A DNA stretch of 64,000 bases from Paenibacillus caui (GCF_019904135.1 NZ_JAIOGQ010000016.1:1-64000); one strand, 5' to 3'; shown: positions 15,675-24,745, counted from the first letter of the stretch. Numbers and translations: made by a program. The notes: generated from the letters alone by a model not told the origin.

Positions 15675-17936
15675 TTACGGCTGCCACGTATAAACAGGAG
15701 TATCCAGTGTGCCCGTCGGAGATGAAGGAGCGGTATACGTACGGTTGCTTCCGCCTTCCCACGTTACGTTTCCGGCACTGTCTGTGACGATAAACTTGAA
15801 CTGGAAGGTCGCCCCTGCAGGAACAGTGACAGGTAGGAACCATTCGGGATAACCCGGATTCATGAACGCTTCGGAAGCTTTTGCCGGATCCCAGGCGCCC
15901 AGTTCCGGTATGTTGCCGACGACGTGAACGTTTTGACCGGTTGTAGTGGTTTTATTGATATGGAAGATCACTTGAACCTGATCGCCTCCAAGAACGGTAT
16001 ATGCGAAAGCGTTGCTCGTATTTGATCCTTTGGTGACCGTGATGTTTTGAATTCCTGCAGAAACATTCGGAACCGTCGCTTCAATCATGGTGTCCGTTGC
16101 CGACGTGACCGTCGCGACGGTCGATCCGAATTTAACCGTTGGCGTTCCGCCTAAACCGGTCCCATAGATGTATATCTTGTTCCCGGGCCGGCCCATCGTA
16201 GAAACGATATCTCCGATTCTGGGAATCGCCGTTCCAAGTGAAGGGTTATAGGACCAAACGTTGACTTCTCCTCCCGATAAAGTAAAACTGTTGACTTTGT
16301 TTTGCCCGGACACACTGGCAACAGTCGCCGTTTCCCCGAAAAGCAGTCCGTTTAGGGAATCCCCATACGTACCGGCCGGCAATGTCGTATTCAGTGCGGG
16401 TACCGTAGCGGAGACATCCGGTTGCCGGTTTACCGCGACAATCACTTGTTTATCGTAAAATTGGCGTTTAAATACCAGTACATCGGTTGTACTGTAGAGG
16501 ATTTCCGTTGTGCCGTAGGCGAGGGCCTCATTCGTTTGGCGCAGAGCGGACAGCTTCTTGATCACTTGAAAAGCAGTAGTCGTTTCGCTAAACGATGGAG
16601 CGGCGGTCTCCATGAACATCCGCCCGGCATCGGAGCCGCCGTTACCGGGATTCAAATACTGTTCCGTTCCATAATAAATGTTCGGTGTTCCGCGAGCCGT
16701 CATCAAAGTGGCCAGAGAGGCGTGAAAGGGCTTGTTGTTCGGCTGAATATACCGGAACCTTGACACATCGTGGTTATCGATAAACGTTACCGCCTGATGT
16801 TCGTAAGTATAGTCGCTGCTTGTATACATCATCATATTGCCGAAATCCTGCATCGTTTTACTGAAGTCCCCAAAAGTCTGTCTGTTGGAATTATAATATT
16901 CGAAGTCCAGGTCGTTCACGCCGGTTCGATCGGGAAAAGTTCGGTACTCCTCGTATTTGAAGTCGGGGCGTCCGATGAAAAACTCGCCGAAATGAGTGAG
17001 CGGCCCGCCTGTCTCCGAATCGATCGCATCCCTGAATCCTTTGACAAAGGCCGGATTCATATGCAGCGTCGCATCGTGGCGGAAGCCGTCGACGCCTTTC
17101 GATTTCCAGAATTTCGCCGCCTTCTCGACATGGCCGATGACTGCGCTGCTTTCTTGCGAGAAATCCGCCAAATAGGCGAGCTCTTTATGCCTGTATCCGA
17201 ATTTGGAAGTATCGCTGTCCGGACGGTTCCCTTCATGATGAAAAAAACCGCTAGTATCATTATTGACGTCGGCGAGCAAGTTCTCTTTTTTCCCATCCCC
17301 ATTATAATCGGCGGGATTCCCGTTCGCATCGAATGTATAATTCCCGCTTCCATCCTTGTCCGGCTCGTAGATCACACCGTCGCCGTTCGGTCTGGGCCCC
17401 GAATGGTTGGAAACGAAATCGATGACCAGTTTGATGCCGTTTTCGTGCAAGGCATCTCTCAAAGCGATAAAATCCTGCATTTGGCCGAAGTGCGGGTTGG
17501 CCGCAAAAAAGTTTCTCGCATGATACCCGTGGTACGACGCATAGATCCCGTCGATCAAATCTTCCCTGTTTTCATAAGGAGCGGAAATCCAAACAGCGGT
17601 AATCCCCATATTTTTCAGATATGGGATTTTATTGATAATCCCATCCCAGTCTCCGCCCTGATACTTGTTCAAATCGGTTCCGTCTCCCTTGCCGTCGCCG
17701 CTCGCGTCGTTAAACAAAGAAGAACTTGTTCCGGCCGGGATGTTGTTGGCCGTATCTCCATCGAAAAAACGATCGGTAATAATTTGATAAACCGTATCTT
17801 TGGGGGTGACAGGACCCAAGGCTCCCGATGATGTCAGCGCTTTTGTTTCAGTCGGAATCGATGTCAGCCCTGAGAACGCGATACAAACGGTTAAAGCAAC
17901 GACAGACAATTGCTTGATAATCTTGGCAAAACGCAT
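15675..17936 (-). CDS. Secreted CGTase-like / maltogenic amylase-like GH13 enzyme
   Basis: 753 residues with a Sec signal peptide (cut near residue 30, after ETKA). The layout is that of cyclodextrin glucanotransferases: A/B catalytic domains, C domain, an IPT/TIG-like D domain (about 550-640) and a C-terminal CBM20 starch-binding domain ending in VYTWQP. The triad is Asp288 (FRHDATLH), Glu318 (FGEFF) and the Asp of IDNHD. Region II has His before the nucleophile and lacks the usual Lys-His pair, and a loop after NHS is enlarged, so product specificity may not be that of a standard CGTase. The ATG at 17936 has AAGGAG 8 bases upstream. Confidence 0.82.
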   Translation of the reverse strand: MRFAKIIKQLSVVALTVCIAFSGLTSIPTETKALTSSGALGPVTPKDTVYQIITDRFFDGDTANNIPAGTSSSLFNDASGDGKGDGTDLNKYQGGDWDGIINKIPYLKNMGITAVWISAPYENREDLIDGIYASYHGYHARNFFAANPHFGQMQDFIALRDALHENGIKLVIDFVSNHSGPRPNGDGVIYEPDKDGSGNYTFDANGNPADYNGDGKKENLLADVNNDTSGFFHHEGNRPDSDTSKFGYRHKELAYLADFSQESSAVIGHVEKAAKFWKSKGVDGFRHDATLHMNPAFVKGFRDAIDSETGGPLTHFGEFFIGRPDFKYEEYRTFPDRTGVNDLDFEYYNSNRQTFGDFSKTMQDFGNMMMYTSSDYTYEHQAVTFIDNHDVSRFRYIQPNNKPFHASLATLMTARGTPNIYYGTEQYLNPGNGGSDAGRMFMETAAPSFSETTTAFQVIKKLSALRQTNEALAYGTTEILYSTTDVLVFKRQFYDKQVIVAVNRQPDVSATVPALNTTLPAGTYGDSLNGLLFGETATVASVSGQNKVNSFTLSGGEVNVWSYNPSLGTAIPRIGDIVSTMGRPGNKIYIYGTGLGGTPTVKFGSTVATVTSATDTMIEATVPNVSAGIQNITVTKGSNTSNAFAYTVLGGDQVQVIFHINKTTTTGQNVHVVGNIPELGAWDPAKASEAFMNPGYPEWFLPVTVPAGATFQFKFIVTDSAGNVTWEGGSNRTYTAPSSPTGTLDTPVYTWQP

Positions 17937-18048
17937 CCTCATCTCTCCTTGTTTCAAAATAATAAGGGATAACAAGACACCGGCAGATTATAAGCCCTTC
18001 GCTTTAATCATCCCTCCTCTCTGACAATGATGAAATGAAAGGGAGCGC

Positions 18049-18076
18049 ATTAATGAAAGCCCTTTCACAATGTCAA
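18049..18076 (-). promoter_or_regulatory. Promoter with cre-like site for the CGTase-like gene
   Basis: On the minus strand a consensus TTGACA (18071-18076) and ATTAAT (18049-18054) are 16 bases apart. The spacer contains TGAAAGGGCTTTCA (18054-18067), a perfect palindrome differing from a CcpA cre site mainly at the central CG. Glucose repression is therefore likely. Confidence 0.65.
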
Positions 18077-18157
18077 ATTCATGTTACCATCAGACGAACA
18101 AGGTGTAAATATAGGATTGAAATTTTTGTAATGTAAGGATTCCTTTGGAATAGTTCT

Positions 18158-18180
18158 GAAAAACAGCCTTGTTGCAAGGG
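18158..18180 (-). terminator. Intrinsic terminator after GH13 copy 2
   Basis: On the minus strand CCTTG and CAAGG form a short stem with a 3-base loop, followed by GTTTTT. It lies 45 bases past the stop of the gene ending at 18224. Confidence 0.5.
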
Positions 18181-18223
18181 GATCGATTCTGTTTTCGCGC
18201 TTCAATGTTCAGAAAAGGCTGCG

Positions 18224-19978
18224 CTAAAGCGGACGCTCTGTCCGTTTCAACACCCGGTAGCCGAACGCCGGCAGTTTGAAGCTTTGCACCTCGCCGTCCG
18301 CAAGGACATCTTCGCCGGTGAAGGCATCGGTCCAAACTCCTTCTTGCAGAGCCAGAGGAAGCGTACGTGCCGTTTCGTTCGCGTTCATGAGAATGACGAA
18401 CCGGGCCTGATCGTCTTTACGCTCATAGGCGATTCTCATGTCGCCGGGCTCGGCGTGAAGAAAGCGGAATTCACCTGTGCGCAGCGCCGGATGGAGACGG
18501 CGAAGGGCGATCAGCTCCCGATAAAAAGCGAGCAGTTCGCGATCCTGTTTGGACGGGTCCCATTCCATACATCTGCGGCAATCCGGGTCGCCCCCGCCGG
18601 CAATGCCCACCTCATCACCATAGTAGATGCATGGAGTTCCAGGGAAAGTGAATTGGAACATCGCGGACAGTTTCATGCGGGATTTGTCTCCTGCGCACAA
18701 CGTAAGCAGACGCGGCGTATCATGGCTGTCGAGCAGATTGAAGGCAACCTCCTGCACCTGGCGCTGGTAACTTGTGAGTAAAGTCCCGATCGCGCTTGCG
18801 AACTGGGCGCCGTCCATTTTTCCTTTCGTGAAGAAGTCCAGTACGGCATTGGTGAACGGATAGTTCATGACTGCGTCGAACTGATCGCCTTGCAGCCACA
18901 TGATAGAATCATGCCAAATTTCACCAAGGATATAGGCATCGGGATTGGCTTGCTTGACTACCTTGCGGAATTCCCGCCAGAAAGCGTGATCAACTTCATT
19001 GGCCACATCCAGACGCCAGCCGTCGATCCCGACCTCCTCGATCCAGTACCGGGCCACGTCCAGCAAATAGGCCTTCACTTCCGGATTTCCGGTGTTCAGC
19101 TTCGGCATGGAGGGCACGAAAGCGAACGTTTCGTAGGTTGGAATTCCTTCCTTTACTTCCAGCGGAAACTCACGAACGCTAAACCAGTCGGCATAGCGCG
19201 ATCTCGCCCCGTTTTTCTTCACATCGAGGAATGGCTCGAACGTACCTCCGCTATGATTGAAGACCGCGTCGAGCAGGACCCGGATTCCCCGGTCATGGCA
19301 AGCCTGCACGAGCTTTTTGAGCGTTTCGTTGGTTCCGAAATGAGGGTCTACCTTTTTATAATCGCGGGTATCGTACTTATGATTGGTCGGCGCCTCAAAT
19401 ACCGGCGTAAAATAAATAGCAGTCACGCCCAACTCCTCCAGATGGTCCAGATGATCGATCACGCCCTGAAGATCGCCGCCGAAGAAATTGCCGCCAGTCG
19501 GCTTTCCTCCCCACGGTTCCGTCTCTGCGGGATCGATCGTCGGATCACCGTTGGCAAAACGTTCGGGAAAGATTTGATAAAATATGGCATCCTTCACCCA
19601 CTCTGGCGGCGTAAAAACATCCGCGGGGTTAACATACGGAAATTCAAATAAACCTGTCGGCTCTGAAGGCGCTTCCGCTTGAAAGCCGCGTTCAGTCATA
19701 TAGGTGCTTACACCGCCGGATTGCAGTTGAAACGCATATTGCAAACGCCGATACGGAGGGATTACCGGGGCTTCCCAAAAGTCGAAGAGCTCGTTCGACG
19801 CCAATTTCACCATATCGATTTCGGTTTTGGTACGCTCGAAGTCACACTTGTCCGCGGCCAGGACTTTGACGCGGTCCACATCGTTCCGTTTGGTACGCAG
19901 ACGTAAATAGACGGTGTTGCGGTCATAGGCGAAGGACCAGTTTTGTTTGGGACGGTGATAGACAGCTTCCAACTGCAT
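18224..19978 (-). CDS. Cyclomaltodextrinase / neopullulanase / maltogenic amylase (GH13), copy 2
   Basis: A 584-residue cytosolic paralog of the 7916-9664 enzyme, starting [13 protein letters not shown]. It has the same CBM34-like N-domain and the triad with Asp324 in [11 protein letters not shown], then LGEIWH and LLDSHD. The two copies differ throughout, so the duplication is not recent. Both should degrade cyclodextrins or imported dextrins; with the CGTase-like gene next door this copy may serve cyclodextrin use. AGGAGG precedes the ATG. Its leader repeats the attenuator-like element of copy 1, but I see no CAAACG operator near its promoter. Confidence 0.92.
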   Translation of the reverse strand: MQLEAVYHRPKQNWSFAYDRNTVYLRLRTKRNDVDRVKVLAADKCDFERTKTEIDMVKLASNELFDFWEAPVIPPYRRLQYAFQLQSGGVSTYMTERGFQAEAPSEPTGLFEFPYVNPADVFTPPEWVKDAIFYQIFPERFANGDPTIDPAETEPWGGKPTGGNFFGGDLQGVIDHLDHLEELGVTAIYFTPVFEAPTNHKYDTRDYKKVDPHFGTNETLKKLVQACHDRGIRVLLDAVFNHSGGTFEPFLDVKKNGARSRYADWFSVREFPLEVKEGIPTYETFAFVPSMPKLNTGNPEVKAYLLDVARYWIEEVGIDGWRLDVANEVDHAFWREFRKVVKQANPDAYILGEIWHDSIMWLQGDQFDAVMNYPFTNAVLDFFTKGKMDGAQFASAIGTLLTSYQRQVQEVAFNLLDSHDTPRLLTLCAGDKSRMKLSAMFQFTFPGTPCIYYGDEVGIAGGGDPDCRRCMEWDPSKQDRELLAFYRELIALRRLHPALRTGEFRFLHAEPGDMRIAYERKDDQARFVILMNANETARTLPLALQEGVWTDAFTGEDVLADGEVQSFKLPAFGYRVLKRTERPL

Positions 19979-20006
19979 GAAAATTCCTCCTCGGCAGATA
20001 AATAAA

Positions 20007-20060
20007 AAAAAGGCACTCCCTCATCTTGCTTGTTCCGAGGTTGTACCTTTTAAAAGGTAA
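20007..20060 (-). promoter_or_regulatory. Terminator-like leader of GH13 copy 2 (candidate attenuator)
   Basis: The minus-strand leader has AAAAGGTAC paired with GTGCCTTTT across a 26-base loop, followed by a run of T (the arm plus run gives eight T). The 16-base palindrome TACCTTTTAAAAGGTA overlaps the first arm and offers the competing hairpin. Arms and loop length equal those before GH13 copy 1. No gene upstream on this strand would need termination. Confidence 0.55.
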
Positions 20061-20084
20061 GCATTGCCTTTAAATTATGATTTG

Positions 20085-20093
20085 ATTATAGCA
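20085..20093 (-). promoter_or_regulatory. Extended -10 promoter of GH13 copy 2
   Basis: On the minus strand TGC then TATAAT (20085-20093) forms a consensus extended -10. The -35 region is poor. Predicted RNA start near 20078 places the terminator-like leader right at the 5' end. Confidence 0.6.
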
Positions 20094-20261
20094 CGGTGCT
20101 CCTTTGAAAAGAAAGAGACCGAAGCGGGATCCCACTGTCACCGCAGCATGCCGCGGGACACTCCGGGTCCGTTTCAATCGCGTGCACGAAAATTTGATAC
20201 CTAACAAGGTTTGTTGCGTATATACTTGATATAATGGTGAAAAAGGTGGTGAAGCTGCCCT

Positions 20262-20696
20262 ATGCATGCATGGATCATATGGCTGATTGTGGCCGGCATT
20301 CTGCTCGTTCTGGAAATGTTTACACTTACGTTCTATCTGCTGTGGTTCAGCATTGGCGCCGGTGCCGCTCTGCTTGTATCGCTGATCGCGCCGGGGAACA
20401 TTTTGCTGCAGGTGCTGACAGGATGTATCGTAGCTCTTCTGCTGACGGTTTTTACCAAGCCGCTTTCGCGGAAGATGCGCGCAGCGAGAGGGTATCGCGA
20501 TGCCGGAACGGAGCTGATAGGCAGACAGGGTATTGTGATTGAACCCATTGAGCCGGGGCAATATGGCATTGTCAAGCTTGGCGGCGATACATGGAGCGCT
20601 ACTTCCTCCGTGTATTTGGGCAAGGACGAACGGGTGAGGGTCATTAACAGGAGCAGTACAAGAATCGAAGTTGAGAAGTGGGAGGAGATTATTTAA
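20262..20696 (+). CDS. NfeD-family membrane protein
   Basis: 144 residues: two or three N-terminal membrane helices (about 3-65) followed by a soluble OB-fold NfeD domain (about 80-140, with GRQGIVIEPI and GIVKLGGDTW). It is the short NfeD form without the ClpP-like protease part. Such proteins act with flotillin/slipin partners in membrane organisation; the slipin gene follows at one base, so they form an operon. Confidence 0.88.
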   Translation: MHAWIIWLIVAGILLVLEMFTLTFYLLWFSIGAGAALLVSLIAPGNILLQVLTGCIVALLLTVFTKPLSRKMRAARGYRDAGTELIGRQGIVIEPIEPGQYGIVKLGGDTWSATSSVYLGKDERVRVINRSSTRIEVEKWEEII

Positions 20697-21629
20697 ATGG
20701 AATGGATCGTTATTGGCGTCATAGTGGTAGTCGTGGTCGCTTTCATTGCGCTGACCGTAAAGGTTGTACCTCAGCAAAGGGTGGGGGTTGTCGAACGTCT
20801 CGGTAAATTTCATCGGCTGCTGAATCCCGGCCTGAATATTCTGATTCCGATTATCGACCAGGTGCGTATTTATCACGATTTGCGGATTCAACAAGCCAAT
20901 GTGCCGCCGCAAACAGTCATTACGAAGGATAACGTTCAGGTTCAAATCGACTCCATTATTTTCTATCAGGTTGTCGATCCGGAACAGGCGACTTACGGCA
21001 TTTCCGATTATGTCTACGGGGTACGGAACATTTCCACGGCTACGATGCGCCAAATTATCGGCAAGCTGGAGCTGGATGAAACCTTGTCCGGACGGGAAAA
21101 GATTTCGAACGAAATCCGGATCGCGCTTGACGAAGCTACCGAGAAATGGGGCGTCCGCATTGAACGGGTTGAGGTTATCGACATCCAGCCTCCGGCGGAC
21201 ATCCAGGAAGCGATGGACAAACAAATGAAGGCTGAACGGAATAAACGCGCGATTGTGCTGGAAGCCGAAGCGGCGAAGCAGGATATGATCCTTCGCGCGG
21301 AAGGGGATAAGCAGAGCAAGATTCTGAAAGCGGAAGGCGACAAGGAAGCGCGGATTCGCGAAGCGGAAGGTTTGCGCCAGGCTCAGGAGTTGGAGGCGCT
21401 TGGTCAGGCCAAGGCTATCGAAGCCGTGGCGGAAGCCGAGAAGCAGCGGATCGAGCTGCTCCGCAGCGCGGGGCTGGACGAATCGGTTCTGGCTTACCGC
21501 TCGTTCGAGGCGCTTGAGGAAGTGGCGAAGGGACCGGCAAACAAAGTGTTCATTCCTTCGAATGCCGTTGAAACGCTGGGCAGCCTGGGCGCTGTCGGCG
21601 AGCTGTTCAAGAACAAGAAGCAAGCATAA
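20697..21629 (+). CDS. SPFH/band 7 (slipin/stomatin-like) protein
   Basis: 310 residues with one N-terminal membrane anchor (about 3-22), the band 7 domain starting VPQQRVGVVERLGKFHRLL, and a long Ala/Glu-rich coiled coil (about 175-260) for oligomerisation. These proteins form large membrane-bound rings that organise microdomains and modulate membrane proteases. GGAGG lies in the end of the NfeD gene. A terminator follows. Confidence 0.92.
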   Translation: MEWIVIGVIVVVVVAFIALTVKVVPQQRVGVVERLGKFHRLLNPGLNILIPIIDQVRIYHDLRIQQANVPPQTVITKDNVQVQIDSIIFYQVVDPEQATYGISDYVYGVRNISTATMRQIIGKLELDETLSGREKISNEIRIALDEATEKWGVRIERVEVIDIQPPADIQEAMDKQMKAERNKRAIVLEAEAAKQDMILRAEGDKQSKILKAEGDKEARIREAEGLRQAQELEALGQAKAIEAVAEAEKQRIELLRSAGLDESVLAYRSFEALEEVAKGPANKVFIPSNAVETLGSLGAVGELFKNKKQA

Positions 21630-21638
21630 TAACTTATT

Positions 21639-21700
21639 AAAGACCCGCGGAGTTTAGGCGCCTTTGGTATATCCAGGGCGTCTATCCGGCGGGTCTTTTA
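21639..21700 (+). terminator. Intrinsic terminator of the NfeD-slipin operon
   Basis: AAAGACCCGC (21639-21648) and GCGGGTCTTT (21689-21698) form a perfect 10-bp stem with a structured loop and a T-rich end. Confidence 0.9.
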
Positions 21701-21799
21701 TTAGAAATGAGATGTCAAAAGTTTTGGAACCCCATTAAGGGAACCGGCATAAGATTAGCTTTGGGGCGGCCGGTTCGCCCTTTCGGGGTTGTTTATCTG

Positions 21800-22465
21800 C
21801 TATTCCTGTTTGCTGTCCGCGTTCACCTTGCTTTGCAGGCGCTGCAGCTCCTCGTCGATCCGTGAACGATTGGCGGGGTTCCCGTAAGGACCTGGGAACG
21901 CGCCTGCGGCAGCCGCGGAAGCTTCCCAGCCGCTGATCTTCTCCTCCATACGCTCGAAGCCTCTTGCGGCGGACCCTGTATCCAATCCATGGCTGAAGTT
22001 CGGCCGAATGCTTTCTTTCTGTTCGGCGGCCTTGCGGGCGCGCTCTGCGAGCTCTTCGCGTTTCTTCTTCAGGCGCTCGAATTCTTCCTTGGCTGCATCG
22101 ATCTGCAGCTCAAGCTCGGTTATGCGCTGTTTGGCCGCTTCTTCATCCGCCGCGAACCGGTCCGCTTGCTCCGTGTAGCGAAGCTTTGCTTCCACGGCCC
22201 GGCGGGCTGCGATTTCATCGCCGGCCGCAATGGCTTCCAGCGCAAGGCGCTCTTGTTCAGAGGCTTGGTAAACCGCCTCTTCCCGCTGGCGCTGCAGCAT
22301 TCTCACGGAAGCTTGTGTCCGGCCAAGCTGCGACTTGGCCTGCTCGAGATCTTCCTCCAGGTTGCGCAGATATTGTCCTGTCATCAGGATGGGGTCTTCC
22401 AGCTTGTTTAACGCTTCGTGCAGGGTGGCTTTGGTTAAATTAGCAATACGATCGAATAAATTCAT
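21800..22465 (-). CDS. pspA: PspA/IM30-family phage-shock protein
   Basis: 221 residues, almost wholly alpha-helical coiled coil (about 25-150) after an amphipathic N-terminal helix starting MNLFDRIANLTKA. This is the ESCRT-III-like family that coats and protects damaged membranes (PspA, LiaH). The C-terminus after about 160 is a variable linker and short helix. It follows the PspC gene at 18 bases on the same strand, giving a membrane-stress operon. Confidence 0.92.
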   Translation of the reverse strand: MNLFDRIANLTKATLHEALNKLEDPILMTGQYLRNLEEDLEQAKSQLGRTQASVRMLQRQREEAVYQASEQERLALEAIAAGDEIAARRAVEAKLRYTEQADRFAADEEAAKQRITELELQIDAAKEEFERLKKKREELAERARKAAEQKESIRPNFSHGLDTGSAARGFERMEEKISGWEASAAAAGAFPGPYGNPANRSRIDEELQRLQSKVNADSKQE

Positions 22466-22483
22466 GTTGAACTCTCCTTTGGA

Positions 22484-22711
22484 TTAATATTTGGAATAAT
22501 AAGAGTCTTCGAAATCATAGTAGCCGGTCGGCTCCTCGGGAACGACCAGACTTGCGATCAGATACAGCGCGACGATCATGCCGAAGCTGCAGAATGCGGC
22601 AATCACGGCGATCAGGCGGAGTATCGTGGCGTCAAACCCGAGCCACTGGGCCAAGCCTCCGCACAGCCCGCTGATCTTTTTATCTCTTCTGGAACGGAAT
22701 AATTTGTTCAT
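22484..22711 (-). CDS. pspC: PspC-domain membrane protein
   Basis: 75 residues carrying the PspC signature DKKISGLCGGLAQWLG and DATILRL, then one long hydrophobic helix and a Tyr-rich acidic tail (YYDFEDSYYSKY). PspC proteins sit in the membrane and control PspA-type responses. The ATG at 22711 starts the conserved domain; the ribosome site (GAGAG) is weak. Confidence 0.88.
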   Translation of the reverse strand: MNKLFRSRRDKKISGLCGGLAQWLGFDATILRLIAVIAAFCSFGMIVALYLIASLVVPEEPTGYYDFEDSYYSKY

Positions 22712-22964
22712 GCGGCAGTCACTCTCTTTCTTCGTTCGTTTTGTGATGTACTTATTGTACCCCGCGTTCATGGGGCGCTAAAACGGCCCGAAGGCGGTTT
22801 GTTGGCTGGACCTTGGTCGGGGAATGGGATCGTCTTCAAGGCGGGGAAGAGGGCGTTTGTCATGCTTTGCGACCTGCAAAAAGAAAGTATGAAACCGAAA
22901 TAGCCGCAGTATAACAGTAAAAAAGGTATTTTTGGATCAATAAAAAATGGAGGAGTGACTGATA

Positions 22965-23510
22965 ATGAGCATAGCGGTTTTAAACGGCAGTGCGCGGGCG
23001 GGAGGAAATACGGAGCAGCTGACCGGGGTGGTGCTTGAGGGGATTCCATATACAGACATCGTATTAAGGGAGAAAAAGATTTTGCCTATAGTTGATCAGC
23101 GCCATTCGGAAGGAGGATTTCAGCCGGTGGATGACGATTATGACGCTGTCATTCTGGATGTGCTGCGCCATGATACGCTGATCTTTGCTTCGCCCGTTTA
23201 TTGGTACGGGATCTCGGGACTTCTGAAAAATTTCATTGACCGATGGTCGCAGAGCCTGCGCGATTCGCGGTTTGATCTTAAAGAGCTGCTGGCCGCGAAG
23301 AAAGCTTATGCGATTATTGTTGGAGGAGACAATCCAAGGATCAAGGCGTTGCCGATCATTCAGCAGCTGAAGTACACCTTCGAATTTGTGGGCATGCCGC
23401 TCGAAGGCTACATTATAGGCAAGGCATCAAAGCCAGGAGAGATTGTGCAGGATACGAGGGCGCTGAAGGAAGCGGAGTGGCTGAACGCTCAGTTAAAGGG
23501 CGGGAGCTAA
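22965..23510 (+). CDS. NAD(P)H-dependent FMN reductase
   Basis: 181 residues of the flavodoxin-like NADPH-dependent FMN reductase family. The N-terminal phosphate-binding loop is LNGSARAGGNT (about 5-15), and the flavin-ring loop is SPVYWYGISGLLKNFIDRW. It is a cytosolic quinone/flavin/azo-type reductase; the true substrate is not evident. GGAGG lies upstream. A terminator follows. Confidence 0.88.
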   Translation: MSIAVLNGSARAGGNTEQLTGVVLEGIPYTDIVLREKKILPIVDQRHSEGGFQPVDDDYDAVILDVLRHDTLIFASPVYWYGISGLLKNFIDRWSQSLRDSRFDLKELLAAKKAYAIIVGGDNPRIKALPIIQQLKYTFEFVGMPLEGYIIGKASKPGEIVQDTRALKEAEWLNAQLKGGS

Positions 23511-23525
23511 CGGATAATTAGGAAA

Positions 23526-23635
23526 AAAAGCAGGCTGAGAAGCGGACTGAGATGCGATGCTCTGCACTGTGATGTGATCACGTGCGTGTTCACAGTCCGT
23601 TTCTTGCGGCCTGCCTTATTTTTTTCAGGGGGAAT
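23526..23635 (+). terminator. Long intrinsic terminator after the FMN reductase gene
   Basis: Paired arms GCAGGC/GCCTGC and an inner CGGACTG/CAGTCCG form a long branched hairpin ending in TTATTTTTTT. The remaining 23640-23790 has a GGGCT ... AGCCC hairpin and no gene. Confidence 0.7.
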
Positions 23636-23792
23636 GCGACCGAGGGGGGGCTGTTCTCCAAAGGATCGCCTGGCCGGATCGAAATGCAATGGATAAGAAC
23701 ACATGGACAGGCACATTTTACATAAAAGGGCTATGAAAGATTTCGGCCGTTGCAGGCCATAAAGCCCGTTATGGATTCTCATTTCGTAGCAA

Positions 23793-23821
23793 TTGCATAC
23801 CCTTAGGGGGTATGATATAAT
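23793..23821 (+). promoter_or_regulatory. csoR-copZ promoter with CsoR operator
   Basis: TTGCAT (23793-23798) and a consensus TATAAT (23816-23821) are 17 bases apart. The spacer contains ATACCCTTAGGGGGTAT (23797-23813), the GC-rich dyad typical of CsoR-family operators. Apo-CsoR would block RNA polymerase; copper would release it. Confidence 0.85.
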
Positions 23822-23860
23822 AGGTTTGCAAAACAACATCAATAAAGGGAAGTGAAGCTT

Positions 23861-24202
23861 ATGGCGGATACGAGTGAGCTTAACCCGCCCGTAGGGCAAG
23901 ACGCCTGCGAATGCGGCGACCATAAACGGCACAGCCATCACTCGGAAGAGACGAAAGGCAAGCTGATTGCCCGTCTGAACCGGATCGAAGGACAAATTCG
24001 CGGTGTCAAAGGCATGATTGAGAAGGATACCTACTGTGATGATGTACTGAACCAGATTGCCGCGATTCAATCCGCGCTTAACGGAGTGGGCAAGCTGTTG
24101 CTGGAAGGCCATATGAAGAGCTGTATTGTGGAGAGAATTCAGGCTGGTGAAACCGAAGTGGTTGATGAACTGCTTGTCACCGTCCATAAGCTGATGAAAT
24201 AA
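23861..24202 (+). CDS. csoR: Copper-sensing repressor CsoR
   Basis: 113 residues of the CsoR/RcnR family. The Cu(I) ligands Cys59, His84 and Cys88 keep the Cys-25-His-4-Cys spacing of B. subtilis CsoR, which argues for copper rather than nickel or formaldehyde. The N-terminus before the domain is unusual, rich in Cys and His (ACECGDHKRHSHH, residues 15-27), and may bind extra metal. The ATG at 23861 is used; a GTG at 23852 is possible. The operator lies just upstream and copZ follows at 27 bases. Confidence 0.93.
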   Translation: MADTSELNPPVGQDACECGDHKRHSHHSEETKGKLIARLNRIEGQIRGVKGMIEKDTYCDDVLNQIAAIQSALNGVGKLLLEGHMKSCIVERIQAGETEVVDELLVTVHKLMK

Positions 24203-24229
24203 CGAACAGATTTCAGGGAGAGATCGAGC

Positions 24230-24430
24230 ATGAAGACAGTTACGCTGCAAGTCGAAGGCATGTCGTGCAACCATTGCGTAAAAGCGGTAGAAGGTGCGGT
24301 TCAGGAAGCGGGAGGCACCGGGAAGGTTAATCTTCAAGCCAAGATGGTAGAAGTTACCTTCGATGAAAGCAAGCTGGGGCTGGACGCAATCAAGGAAGCG
24401 ATTGAGGATCAGGGATACGATGTCGTTTAG
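24230..24430 (+). CDS. copZ: Copper chaperone CopZ
   Basis: 66 residues, a single heavy-metal-associated ferredoxin-like domain with the Cu(I) site GMSCNHC (Cys13, Cys16). It carries cytosolic copper to a CopA-type exporter and to CsoR. It shares the csoR promoter. No CopA gene follows here; the next unit is the TPP riboswitch. Confidence 0.95.
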   Translation: MKTVTLQVEGMSCNHCVKAVEGAVQEAGGTGKVNLQAKMVEVTFDESKLGLDAIKEAIEDQGYDVV

Positions 24431-24514
24431 GACGTCTTGTAACCTTTGAACGCTAGACATTTTAGTATTTGAAAGACTATAATACATCTAGGTAACAACC
24501 CGCAAATATATGAA

Positions 24515-24605
24515 ACCGGGGAGCTGGAATAAGGCCGGCTGAGAGTGCGTCCCGAAGAGACGCAGACCCTTGTACCTGATCTGGATAATGCCAGCGTAGG
24601 AATGA
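24515..24605 (+). promoter_or_regulatory. TPP (THI) riboswitch
   Basis: The conserved elements of the thiamine-pyrophosphate aptamer are in order: GGGGAGCTGG, GGCCGGCTGAGAG, then ACCCTTGTACCTGATCTGG and AATGCCAGCGTAGGAA. A terminator follows at 24651-24677, so high TPP should stop transcription before thiY. Confidence 0.97.
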
Positions 24606-24650
24606 GCAGTTGTCATGAATGCGTATGAATTTATATTCATTTGACATCGC

Positions 24651-24677
24651 AGGCGCCCGATTTGGGGCGCCTTTTTA
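24651..24677 (+). terminator. Expression-platform terminator of the TPP riboswitch
   Basis: A GGCGCC/GGCGCC stem (24652-24657, 24666-24671) followed by TTTTT. Its place between aptamer and thiY makes it the regulated terminator. Confidence 0.9.
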
Positions 24678-24745
24678 TCTTGGGTATAGGCTGGCTTTCC
24701 TTTCGGGAGCGGGAAATTGATGATGATTTAAGGGGAGAATGAAAG

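Noticed and set aside
16770-17831. 353-codon plus-strand open frame
   Set aside because: Antisense to the CGTase-like gene; no start signal or domain.
9684-20060. T-box riboswitch as explanation for the GH13 leaders
   Set aside because: The conserved T-box sequence (AGGGTGGNACCGCG) and stem I features are absent, and the downstream genes are not amino-acid related.
20070-21623. 517-codon minus-strand open frame
   Set aside because: Antisense to NfeD and the slipin, both with clear domains; composition (many His, Arg, Gln) is that of a shadow frame.
23507-24487. 326-codon minus-strand open frame
   Set aside because: It covers csoR and copZ and their operator in antisense and has no recognisable motif.
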